Shown here piece by piece: positions 1 to 7,508 of a DNA stretch of 10,916 nt. The notes beneath the pieces were generated by a model. It saw nothing but the letters and a program-made list of their open reading frames with translations. It had not been told where the DNA came from and made no database searches. Position numbers and translations under genes: made by a program. Source of the stretch: Candidatus Rifleibacteriota bacterium (GTDB lineage Bacteria > Riflebacteria > Ozemobacteria > Ozemobacterales > Ozemobacteraceae); contig JAKQOH010000015.1 of the NCBI GenBank assembly GCA_029565415.1, positions 1-10,916 of the forward strand. Direction: 5' to 3'. Every line of letters starts with the position of its first letter. Position 1 is the stretch's first letter.

Positions 1-1615
1 GCCGACACCTCCTGCGCCGGCCCCGACACCCTCCATCATCACGACGCCCATGCGGCAGGAGCCCGTGTCGCCCGCCCCCGAAATGGCTGCCCCGCGAGTG
101 CCGGTCCCTCCTGCGATTCAACCGGAGCCGCCCACATCCGCTATTTCCCCCCTGCCGCCTCCGATTCCCTCCCCGACGCCCGCGCAACAGCCACCTGCCG
201 AAGATCTCGGCCCTTCTCCCGTCGTTCCCCAGGCCGGCCGTGGAGTCGTGAAAAAGGAACGCGTCATCTCGATGCGCGGAAAGATCTCGAGCGAAACCGG
301 CCAGTCCAAGCCGGCCACCCCCCCAGCCCTCTCGCCCGAGGAACAGGCCGCGATGTTCTTCGGCGGCGCGAAGCCCGCCCCCACCGTCGCGATCGGCGGG
401 CTGGCCGAAGAACGCCCGCCCGCTCCGATCCCGGAACAGCCGTCCGAGCCGCCACGCGAGCCGTCTGTCGAACCTCCCGCTGCGACCGGGACTGCGTCCC
501 GGCAGGGGATGGAAAATAAAGTAAATGATATAAAACAAGAGACGGATGAAGCCGCCCTGGCCATGCTCGAAGCCGTTCCGATCGACCTCGTCGCGGCACT
601 CGAAGAGGCTCCGGCCGTTTCCGCACGACCTCTTCAGCCCGAGCCGGCGCCGTCCGAACTCCCGCCTCCGCCAATCTCTGAGGCGAAATCGGCACCTGCC
701 GAGCCCCGGCTTGCCGTCGATCTTCCGGGCGGAGTTCCCGCAGTTCCTTCCCCTGTCGCCGCAGCTGAGCAGCCCCTCAAATCGCCTGCCGCCGTGGTTC
801 CGCCTCCGGCCCCGGCCGAAGAGCCCCCGATGCCATCCGCGCCGGCCGCCGTAGCCGGGGCGATCGAGCTTCCCCGGTCCCAGATGATCACCTCCATTCT
901 CGAGCGCTACCCCTCGTTCGTCACCGAGCCCCTGGCCCGCCTCTTCGAGCCGGCCGACACAGCCTCCCTCATGAAGGCGCTCCAGGCCCTTCTCGAGCCG
1001 CTGATCGCGTTCCTCTCCTTCACGTTCATGCAGACCTACCTCTTTTTCACTCCGCGCAATCCGAAAGGGGATCAGGTCGTCAAAGACGCGCTGAAAGCGC
1101 ATTTGAGCGGTCCGAACGCGGTCCGGTTCCTCCACCACCTCTCGCTCCTGATCAAAGGGGCTTCCGGCGACGGATTTTTCACCATCGCCCTGGCGAAAGC
1201 GATGTCCGAATCCTCCGCCGATACGAACCCCCTGTTCGTGCTTCGCGAAATGACCGAGTTCCTCCAGACGCCCCCCGCAGAAGCGGCGGACGGCCTGAAC
1301 CAGGTGGCCGAAGTCCTGCCGCCGCTCCTGACGTCCTTCAAGGGCATCCTGCACAACCCCATCGTCCTGCGCCTGCCCCCGGGGGCCCGAGAGCCGTTCC
1401 TGAACCTTTCCGGGCCGAAATCCGCCCCCCTGGCTGCCGCGGACAGACCCGGCCTGGATCTCCCACCGAACGAGCTGATCCTGCTGTCGAAAGACCGCTC
1501 CGAGGCGCTCGGCCTGTTTCCCTACTTCACCTTCGACGGGCAGCGGGTCGCGTTCCGAACGCCCGCCGAAGAGGATTTCCAGACGCTGCTCGAACGGCTC
1601 GAACTGACACTGTGA
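1..1615 (+). CDS. Proline-rich protein with helical C-terminal domain (5' partial)
   Basis: I do not recognise the family. The reading frame is open from base 2, and the residues before the first ATG (position 50) have the same Pro/Ala/Thr-rich character, so the true start is probably upstream of the window. Numbering from the ATG at 50, residues 1 to about 275 are low-complexity P/A/E-rich sequence, probably disordered. A short more ordered, charged stretch lies near residues 66-110, including KKERVISMRGK. From about residue 280 to 521 the sequence becomes a globular, mostly helical domain (starting near MITSILERYPSF) and ends with a segment containing ALGLFPYFTFDGQ. That end loosely resembles helical domains attached to signalling or effector proteins, but the resemblance is only an impression. 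No transmembrane segment or enzyme motif is clear. An AT-rich patch around 509-550 stands out. The stop codon touches the next gene, suggesting co-expression. Confidence 0.75.
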   Translation, partial: PTPPAPAPTPSIITTPMRQEPVSPAPEMAAPRVPVPPAIQPEPPTSAISPLPPPIPSPTPAQQPPAEDLGPSPVVPQAGRGVVKKERVISMRGKISSETGQSKPATPPALSPEEQAAMFFGGAKPAPTVAIGGLAEERPPAPIPEQPSEPPREPSVEPPAATGTASRQGMENKVNDIKQETDEAALAMLEAVPIDLVAALEEAPAVSARPLQPEPAPSELPPPPISEAKSAPAEPRLAVDLPGGVPAVPSPVAAAEQPLKSPAAVVPPPAPAEEPPMPSAPAAVAGAIELPRSQMITSILERYPSFVTEPLARLFEPADTASLMKALQALLEPLIAFLSFTFMQTYLFFTPRNPKGDQVVKDALKAHLSGPNAVRFLHHLSLLIKGASGDGFFTIALAKAMSESSADTNPLFVLREMTEFLQTPPAEAADGLNQVAEVLPPLLTSFKGILHNPIVLRLPPGAREPFLNLSGPKSAPLAAADRPGLDLPPNELILLSKDRSEALGLFPYFTFDGQRVAFRTPAEEDFQTLLERLELTL

Positions 1616-1626
1616 GGCCCAACACC

Positions 1627-3369
1627 ATGCATCGATCGCTCCGACGACCCCTTGTTGCGGGAATCTGCCTCGTAGTTTCCTGCCTTTCCCTTCCGCAGAC
1701 CGTCGGCCGGGCCGAAGCCCTGACAACGGATGCTCTGGTGGACCGCTTCTTCCTTCGAACGGCCCCGCCGACTCCGCAGAAACCGATTATCCAGCTCCCC
1801 CCTCTGCCAACCCCCGAGCTCGGTGCTCCCAACGATATCGAACGCCACAACGAGGGCGTCCGGCTCAACAACGAAGGGATCCAGGCGGTGAACGAGGGCC
1901 GGACCGGGGAAGCGGAAGCCCTCTTCCGACGCGCGATCGAGACAGATCCGCACGAGACGGGGCCCTGGAACAATCTCATCCTTGCGCTCCAGCATCAGAA
2001 GGGACGCGGCCGAGAGATCTACGAAGCGGCGCTCCAGCTCATGGCCCGGGCCCCCCGGGATTATCATGCCCCCTATATTGCCGGCCAGGTGCTTCTCGAC
2101 GAACTGAAAAGCCCCCGTGAGGCCATCCCGTTCTTCGAGGAGGCGCTCAGACGCAGCCCGGATGACCACGGGATCGCCGTGGCCCTCGCCCAGGCCTGCG
2201 AGCGCGCCGGCTACGTGGACCAGGCCCTCGAGCTTCTCAAACAGGCGGCACCCAGGGTGCGTGATGATCCCTATCCCCAGTATCTGCTTGGAAACCTGCT
2301 GCTGGCGCGGCGTGAGTATGTTCCGGCCATCCGGGCATACCAATCGGTGCTCGACCGGGACCGCGAAGGCTTCATCCACGACGCCTGGCTGCGGGCACGG
2401 TTCTACGCCGGCCAGCTTGACGGTCTCGCCGAAGCGATCGGTGCCGCCCTGGCCAATTATCCGCAGATCCTCAATCGCCAGAGCCTCGAAAAGATCGCCT
2501 TTTCTCTCGGAACCCGGCGCTACGGGCTCGTCGAGACGATCACCGTCCAGGTCGGCAACCCCTCCGCCCTCCGCAAACTCGATTTTCTCATCCGCATGCC
2601 CCCCCAGATGCCCGGTTTCCAGAAAGTGCTCCTCGAACGGGCCGTCATCATCGCCGATGGAGGCGAAGTCGCCGTCGAGCCGTCGGAACCCGATGCCGAC
2701 GGGCGTGTGCGCATCCGAGGGGTGGAGGGACTGCGTGGTCCGACCGTGAAACTGAAAATATCGTATGATATAGAGCGACGCCCGTGGCTCGGCAGCCGGG
2801 GACCGTTCCAGCCTTCCCAGGAGCCTGACCTCGAAGAACTTCGGCGCGATCCCCGTCTTTCCCTGGACCATCCTGCGCTCGATGCGATCGACCGCCGGCT
2901 GCGGAGCATGGAGGGAAACTTCCTTCAGAACGCCTTTCTCGCCGTCGGCAAAGGCCTCACCTACCGGGAAAACTTCGAGGACAAGGATGTGAGCTGGGCG
3001 CTTTCGAATCCCGACGCCTGCGACTGCACCGAATACTCGTGGCTTCTGGCGGCGCTGTGTCTGAAGCGTGGCCTGCCGGCGCGCGTCATGACCGGCTTTT
3101 TGGTCAAGTCCGAGTTGATCGGCCGGGAGACGAATGTCGGCCACGCCTGGGTGGAGGTGTATTTCAAGGGCAAGGGGTGGGTGCCGGCCGATCCGACCCT
3201 CGGGGCGACGATGCAGTGGGCTTACTTCGGAAACCTGCTCTCGGACCAGATCATGTTCGATCACTTCGACCCGAACCGGAAAGCGCGCGTCAGCGTCGAT
3301 TTCACCTCGACCCAGGCGACGGTTCCCGTGACGATCGGCAACTCCTACCTCATCACCGTCCGGCCGTAG
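1627..3369 (+). CDS. Exported TPR and transglutaminase-like domain protein
   Basis: The ATG at 1627 is preferred because TGAGG lies 9 nt upstream. A GTG at 1612 that overlaps the previous stop (GTGA) is an alternative adding five residues. From the ATG, residues 1-18 form a basic then hydrophobic signal sequence ending VVS-C19, which fits a lipobox. An ordinary signal peptidase site after AEA (residue 31) is the other reading. Residues about 70-245 contain TPR-like helical repeats (for example NNEGIQAVNEGRTGEAEALF and EYVPAIRAYQSVLDRD). The C-terminal third is a transglutaminase-like (papain-fold) domain with a complete candidate triad: Cys467 in CDCTEYSWLLAALC, His506 in GHAWVEVY and Asp522 in PADPTLG. 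Such domains may be proteases, amidases or crosslinking enzymes, and the substrate cannot be told from sequence. It acts outside the cytoplasm and probably shares a transcript with the proline-rich gene before it. Confidence 0.88.
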   Translation: MHRSLRRPLVAGICLVVSCLSLPQTVGRAEALTTDALVDRFFLRTAPPTPQKPIIQLPPLPTPELGAPNDIERHNEGVRLNNEGIQAVNEGRTGEAEALFRRAIETDPHETGPWNNLILALQHQKGRGREIYEAALQLMARAPRDYHAPYIAGQVLLDELKSPREAIPFFEEALRRSPDDHGIAVALAQACERAGYVDQALELLKQAAPRVRDDPYPQYLLGNLLLARREYVPAIRAYQSVLDRDREGFIHDAWLRARFYAGQLDGLAEAIGAALANYPQILNRQSLEKIAFSLGTRRYGLVETITVQVGNPSALRKLDFLIRMPPQMPGFQKVLLERAVIIADGGEVAVEPSEPDADGRVRIRGVEGLRGPTVKLKISYDIERRPWLGSRGPFQPSQEPDLEELRRDPRLSLDHPALDAIDRRLRSMEGNFLQNAFLAVGKGLTYRENFEDKDVSWALSNPDACDCTEYSWLLAALCLKRGLPARVMTGFLVKSELIGRETNVGHAWVEVYFKGKGWVPADPTLGATMQWAYFGNLLSDQIMFDHFDPNRKARVSVDFTSTQATVPVTIGNSYLITVRP

Positions 3370-3380
3370 GGATCGGCCGG
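3360..3380. terminator. GC-rich hairpin between convergent genes, possible terminator
   Basis: CCGGCCG (3360-3366) and CGGCCGG (3374-3380) form a perfect 7-bp stem with a 7-nt loop. It spans the TAG stop of the transglutaminase gene and lies just before the stop of the convergent YkgJ-type gene. The symmetry would let it act on both strands. No T-tract follows on either strand, so classical intrinsic termination is not shown. Confidence 0.3.
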
Positions 3381-3382
3381 CC

Positions 3383-3964
3383 TCACTCCCGGCTGCCGAG
3401 GCCGAGGCGGGCGGCCAGAAACCCGAGGAACACCGCCGAATCCGTCTCGTGGCTCCCGGTCAGGCGGCCGGCCATGATATATTCTGACCTATAAGATCTC
3501 TCCCAGAGATCCGTGAGCTCCTTGTAATCGGCGAAATCGGCATTGTACCGGACATACAGATCCGAGAAGGCCGTTTCGCCGGCTGCGTCGAGACGCCACC
3601 GCTCGGGGCAGATGCAGCCGTCGGTGTGTTCCGCCGTTCCCGAGCAGAAGGTGATCGGATAACTGCGGCACATTCCCGGCCGTGCCGGGTGGATGCCGCA
3701 GGCGGCGTGGGGGCTCGACCGCCGGTGGAACAGGCAGGCGCCGTTTTCCCGTTTCAGGCAGACGACATACCGGTCCAAGCCGGTCAGCCGCACCGAAAAG
3801 TAATTATACTCTTCAATATCTTTCGAAAGGGGCTCGAGGACGCACCACTCCTCGGGAGAGGCGCCGAGATGCCCCGACAACCGTCCGAGATCCGCCCCGT
3901 TGATCGGAACGATGTAGGACCGGCAGCACCGGGCATCACATCTCTCACACGGGATCGACATCAT
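3383..3964 (-). CDS. YkgJ family cysteine cluster protein
   Basis: This 193-residue cytoplasmic protein has the hallmarks of the YkgJ/CxxCxxxCC family of putative zinc- or iron-chelating proteins. The N-terminal cluster is C6-x2-C9-x3-C13-C14 (CERCDARCC). The family's second signature follows at residues 89-102, C89-GIHPARPGM-C99-R-S-Y-P. More cysteines lie at 69, 77, 107, 117 and 119. The biochemical function of the family is not established; metal or Fe-S binding is inferred from the cysteines. The start is the first of two adjacent ATGs, 6 nt after a strong AGGAGG. It lies 109 nt downstream of the ygfK-like gene on the same strand, so co-transcription is possible although a stable palindrome sits between them. 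It converges on the transglutaminase gene with a 13-nt gap. Confidence 0.87.
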   Translation of the reverse strand: MMSIPCERCDARCCRSYIVPINGADLGRLSGHLGASPEEWCVLEPLSKDIEEYNYFSVRLTGLDRYVVCLKRENGACLFHRRSSPHAACGIHPARPGMCRSYPITFCSGTAEHTDGCICPERWRLDAAGETAFSDLYVRYNADFADYKELTDLWERSYRSEYIMAGRLTGSHETDSAVFLGFLAARLGLGSRE

Positions 3965-4019
3965 GTGCTTCCTCCTGGGAAGATCGGGGCTCGCGTGGTT
4001 GCACCATCCGCAGAGGGTT

Positions 4020-4056
4020 TCCCGTGGGAACGGGTCTGGAACCCGCCCCCACGGGA
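4020..4056. repeat. Long intergenic palindrome (REP-like or terminator hairpin)
   Basis: CCCGTGGG (4021-4028) pairs perfectly with CCCACGGG (4048-4055), and T4020/A4056 extends the stem by one pair. A 2x2 internal loop (AA/CC) follows, then CGGGT (4031-4035) pairs with ACCCG (4041-4045) around the loop CTGGA. The palindrome begins 18 nt after the stop of the ygfK-like gene and lies before the YkgJ-type gene on the same strand. It lacks a following T-tract. Its form is like the GC-rich dispersed palindromes seen in many bacterial intergenic regions, but only one copy is present here. It could slow transcription or protect the ygfK transcript end. Confidence 0.55.
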
Positions 4057-4073
4057 CCGATCGCGATTGGGAA

Positions 4074-7000
4074 TCAAGCCCAGCACGAGCCCTTGGTGGC
4101 CCGGTACAGGAGGCCCAGCTTCAGGGCGCGGGCGAAGTCGATCTCCTTCAGATCCTTCGACTTGCCCTCGACCTCGACCGACTCGACCGCGAGCGTGGCC
4201 GGATCGAGGAGAGCCTTCACCGGACCCGCCCGGTACTGGAGCTTGCCGTTGTGAGCCGCGAGCGACTCGGCGGCACCGTCGAACTTCGCATGGAGTGTCT
4301 CACCGTCCCAGCGGTAACCGTCACGCTCGTGCGCGAAGCTGTTCTCGGTCAGGTAGAACTTCGGCTTATCTTTGTACGGTGCGCCGCTGGTCGGGCAGAA
4401 CGTCGTGCAGTTGCCGCACTCGTTGCAGAAGTCGCCGATGTTCAGCACCTGGGGCTCCTGGCCGAGCCGGAACGTTTCGACCGTCTCGATCTTCCACGAG
4501 CCGTTCTTCTTCACCGCGCGCTGCTTCGCGAAATCACCCGGCCGCATCGTGTAGCTGCGGTTGGCGCGGTTCGGGCAGACGGTGACGCAGACGTTGCAGA
4601 CATCGTCACAGAACAGGCACCGCCGGGCCTCTTCCCGCACTTCGCTGTCGGTGAGCGAGCGGATCACGACGTTGAAGTTGTGCCGTTCCCCCGTCGGAAT
4701 CTCGGGCAGCCGAAGCCCCCGCGCCCGCCGGGCCGATTTCTGCTGGAACTGGACCGGCGTGAGCCCCTTCTCGACCCGACCCGAAAGGGTGGGAAGCGGC
4801 CGCCCGGCTTTCGCGAGAATGTTCATGGCCGCCTGCTTGCCGTCCCCGACCGCCTTGACGATCGTGGCCGGGCCGCGCACGAGATCGCCGCCCGCGAACA
4901 CCTTGTCCAGCTTCGTCATGCCGGTTCCCGGGTCCGTCTTCAGCTCCTCGGGCTTCAGGAAGTCGATCACGATCTCCTGGCTGATCGCCGGAATGATCGT
5001 GTCGAACGGCAGTTCTTCGATAGCGCCAGGTATTTTTTCCGGCTTCGCCCGGCCGTCCGGGCCCTTGGCGCCGAGCCGCATTCTCTGAACCCTGAGGGCC
5101 GTCACCTTGCCGTCACGCGCCAGAACCGCCTCGGGAGCGCACAGTTCGAGAATCTCGATCTTCTCGTCGACCAGGGCCTCGATCTCTTCGCGATCCGCCG
5201 GCATCTCGGCGCGGGTCCGACGATACACCAGGGTGACGCTGCCGGTGGGGCCGACGAGCCGGAGAGCCGTGCGGGCCGCATCCATCGCCGAGTTGCCGCC
5301 GCCGATCACGGCCACGCGAGGACCGATCGAGACCGGTTTGCCGCGACGCACATCCGACAGCAGCTTCAGGCAGTCGATGACGCCTTCCGCATCCTCGCCC
5401 GGGATGCCCATCTTCTTGGCGGCCTGGGCCCCGATCGCGACGTAGATGAAGTCGTTCTCGTTGCGGAGGGCGGTGAACCGGTCCCGCGTGATGGCGGTCT
5501 CGTAACAGATCTTCACGCCGAGCGACTGGATCGCCCGCACGTCTTTCTCGATCGCCCCGGCCGTCAGCCGGAATGCCGGAATCGCGTCACTGACCATGCC
5601 GCCGGCGAATGCCTTGGTTTCATACACCGTCACCGCGAATCCTTCCAGGGCCAGGAAGTAGGCGCAGGCGAGGCCCGAGGGGCCGGCCCCGATGACGGCG
5701 ACCTTCATGCCGTTCGCCTTCGCGGGCACCGGAAGCGGCGTGTCGGGATTCTTCTCCGAGATGAACCGCTTCACTTCCCGGATCAGCAGCGACGAATCGT
5801 AGTTCGCCCGGGTGCACCGGTGCTGGCACTGGTGGTCGCAGACCATGCCGAGGACGTTCGGGAAGGGGTTCGTCCGTCGGATCACCTCGTAGGCCTTGCG
5901 GTACTCGCCGATCGAGGCGTAATACATATAGCTCGGTATATCCTGACTCGCCGGACAGGTGGTGATGCAGGGCGCCCGCACGCAGTCGAACTCGGGCAGC
6001 GGCCGGGTCGTCTTGACGGTCTCGCCCGTCTTGCTGTCGCGGTGATAGGCAGGAAGGGTGGAGGCGGTGCCGGCGTATTTGCGCAGGTTCGCGAGGGCTG
6101 CACGTTTCACGTCGCCGTCGCACCGGCCTGCACGGCGCAGGATGAACGACTCGATCGAGTCGGCGCCTTCCTCGCGCATGCGGCCGGCCAGTTCCCCGAG
6201 ATACTGTACCTGGCGCGCGTAGCCGCCCGGCTTCAGGATATCGGAGCAGACCGTCACGGGCCGGATGCCGCAGGAGATCAGGTGGGGCAGGTTGAAACAA
6301 TCGGCGCCGGCCGAGAAGCTCAGGTCGAGCTCGCCGTCGAACTCGTTCTGCAGCTTTGCCGCGACGCGGATGCTGATCGGGTGCAGCGCGCGCCCGCTCA
6401 TATACATCATCTTCTCGTTGGATGGGAAGACATCCTTGTGGTTCACGCTTTCGAGCGTGTTGGTGAGTTTCAGCGAAAATTGGGTCTTCATCTCGGTCGA
6501 GGCCTCGCGCAGGTTCTTGATCAGCTTCACCGCGTCGGGGTATTTGAGATCGTGGCCGAACGCCTCGTCCGGCACGTTGGTCTCGAAGCCGAGCACGTCG
6601 TTGAGAATGTGCCGCAATTCGGCGGGCCCGAGCAGGGTCGGGTTCAGCTTGATCGTCGTGTGGTAGCCGCGATCCTTCACGAGATACATGCCGATCTTCT
6701 CGATCTCGTCGGGCGGGCAGCCGTGCATCGTCGAGAGCGTGATGTTGTTCGACAGACAGTCGGGAATATCGAGGTCGCGGATCGCGGGGTAGAGCTTCGC
6801 GATGGCGGCGATCTTCGCTTCCTTTTCCGCGCGGGCGTTGGCCATGCGGTCGAGGAACCGCTGCACGTTCGGCTTTTTGATGCCATCGAGGTTGTATCCG
6901 AGGCTCATGTTGAAGATGAAGCCGCGGCCACGCTTCGCGTCACGTCCGAGTTTGTGATTCAGCAGGTGGAGCAGGATCCAGGCGTTGAGATACTCGTCGA

Positions 7001-7361
7001 ACGAGTCGTCGAGCTTCAGTTCCTGCGACCATTCGCAGTTGTAGCCCTCGTCCTGCGCGTCGATGCAGGGCTTGGAGACGTTCAGCTCGTCGAGCGTCTG
7101 GATCGTCTTCAGCTCGAGATACCGGCTGCCGCACAGCCACGCGGCGATCAGGTTCTGCGCCATCTGCGTGTGTGGGCCGGCCGCAACGCCGATCGGCGAC
7201 TCCATCGGCGTGCCGAAGCGGGTCATGGTGAACGGATCGCCCTCGGAGGGCGTGAAAAACAGGCTTTCGTGGATACCGAAGATCTCTTTGCGCTCATCGT
7301 ATTCGCGCAGGATCCACTCGGCGAGACGCTCGATCGAAACGCGTGCAAACTCTTTCGACAT
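4074..7361 (-). CDS. ygfK: YgfK-like flavin/iron-sulfur oxidoreductase (putative selenate reductase subunit)
   Basis: A 1095-residue cytoplasmic redox protein, near the usual size of YgfK (about 1030 residues in E. coli). Residues 1 to about 440 form a dihydroorotate/dihydropyrimidine dehydrogenase-like domain, including STMHGCPPDEIE at 210-221. Residues about 455-855 are a GltD-type NAD(P)H:FAD module. It has cysteines C460, C465, C469, C508, C512 and C516 for Fe-S clusters, the FAD motif GAGPSG at 558-563, the NAD(P)H motif GGGNSA at 687-692, and a second FAD contact AGGDLVRGPATI at 823-834. The C-terminal part has cysteine sets C915/C918/C922/C925/C929 and C979/C982/C985/C989, the last a classic 4Fe-4S ferredoxin motif. 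E. coli genetics link ygfK to selenate reduction, and the gene usually sits in purine-catabolism clusters; the true substrate is unsettled. No molybdenum hydroxylase partner is in this window. AAGGAG lies 10 nt before the ATG. Confidence 0.92.
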   Translation of the reverse strand: MSKEFARVSIERLAEWILREYDERKEIFGIHESLFFTPSEGDPFTMTRFGTPMESPIGVAAGPHTQMAQNLIAAWLCGSRYLELKTIQTLDELNVSKPCIDAQDEGYNCEWSQELKLDDSFDEYLNAWILLHLLNHKLGRDAKRGRGFIFNMSLGYNLDGIKKPNVQRFLDRMANARAEKEAKIAAIAKLYPAIRDLDIPDCLSNNITLSTMHGCPPDEIEKIGMYLVKDRGYHTTIKLNPTLLGPAELRHILNDVLGFETNVPDEAFGHDLKYPDAVKLIKNLREASTEMKTQFSLKLTNTLESVNHKDVFPSNEKMMYMSGRALHPISIRVAAKLQNEFDGELDLSFSAGADCFNLPHLISCGIRPVTVCSDILKPGGYARQVQYLGELAGRMREEGADSIESFILRRAGRCDGDVKRAALANLRKYAGTASTLPAYHRDSKTGETVKTTRPLPEFDCVRAPCITTCPASQDIPSYMYYASIGEYRKAYEVIRRTNPFPNVLGMVCDHQCQHRCTRANYDSSLLIREVKRFISEKNPDTPLPVPAKANGMKVAVIGAGPSGLACAYFLALEGFAVTVYETKAFAGGMVSDAIPAFRLTAGAIEKDVRAIQSLGVKICYETAITRDRFTALRNENDFIYVAIGAQAAKKMGIPGEDAEGVIDCLKLLSDVRRGKPVSIGPRVAVIGGGNSAMDAARTALRLVGPTGSVTLVYRRTRAEMPADREEIEALVDEKIEILELCAPEAVLARDGKVTALRVQRMRLGAKGPDGRAKPEKIPGAIEELPFDTIIPAISQEIVIDFLKPEELKTDPGTGMTKLDKVFAGGDLVRGPATIVKAVGDGKQAAMNILAKAGRPLPTLSGRVEKGLTPVQFQQKSARRARGLRLPEIPTGERHNFNVVIRSLTDSEVREEARRCLFCDDVCNVCVTVCPNRANRSYTMRPGDFAKQRAVKKNGSWKIETVETFRLGQEPQVLNIGDFCNECGNCTTFCPTSGAPYKDKPKFYLTENSFAHERDGYRWDGETLHAKFDGAAESLAAHNGKLQYRAGPVKALLDPATLAVESVEVEGKSKDLKEIDFARALKLGLLYRATKGSCWA

Positions 7362-7406
7362 GGAAACAGGGCTCCTTGCCTTGGAATGAAAACTCTCTTC
7401 GCCGGC

Positions 7407-7415
7407 ATTCTATCA
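7407..7415 (-). promoter_or_regulatory. Extended -10 promoter candidate for the ygfK-like gene
   Basis: On the minus strand the sequence TGATAGAAT gives an extended -10 (TGn) with hexamer TAGAAT, five of six consensus bases. It would start transcription near 7400, leaving a leader of about 40 nt before the ATG at 7361. No good -35 lies at the right distance, which is acceptable for an extended -10 site. Confidence 0.4.
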
Positions 7416-7436
7416 CAGATTTTCCCCCCACGAAGC

Positions 7437-7466
7437 TTGACGTGCCCACCCCCGCCGATGTTGAAT
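7437..7466 (+). promoter_or_regulatory. Sigma-70-like promoter candidate for the small membrane protein gene
   Basis: TTGACG (7437-7442) and TTGAAT (7461-7466) are separated by 18 nt. The -35 matches five and the -10 four of six consensus positions. It lies in the divergent region between the ygfK-like gene and the membrane protein gene and would give a leader of about 35 nt before the ATG at 7509. Confidence 0.35.
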
Positions 7467-7508
7467 ACCCCGGAAATTCGATGGCTCTATGGAATGAAGG
7501 GTGGCTCG

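Noticed and set aside
118..897. Several open frames on both strands within the proline-rich gene
   Set aside because: They are Ser/Gly/Arg-rich shadows of proline- and alanine-coding GC-rich DNA, without ribosome binding sites or domain content.
1522..3264. 580-codon minus-strand open frame opposite the TPR-transglutaminase gene
   Set aside because: It is in exact antisense register with a gene that has a signal sequence, TPRs and a catalytic triad; the antisense product has no recognisable feature.
4031..4045. Minus-strand GGGTTCCAGACCC resembling a tRNA T-arm
   Set aside because: The loop is only 5 nt, and no acceptor, D-arm or anticodon arm can be placed around it; it is the inner stem of the palindrome.
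3963..7508. Very long plus-strand open frame running opposite the ygfK-like gene and joining the small membrane protein
   Set aside because: Its codons lie exactly opposite ygfK codons, so it stays open because that gene avoids TTA, CTA and TCA. The translation is Arg/Asp/Leu/Val-rich without domains, while the minus strand has full FAD, NAD(P)H and Fe-S motifs. Only 7509-8042 is kept.
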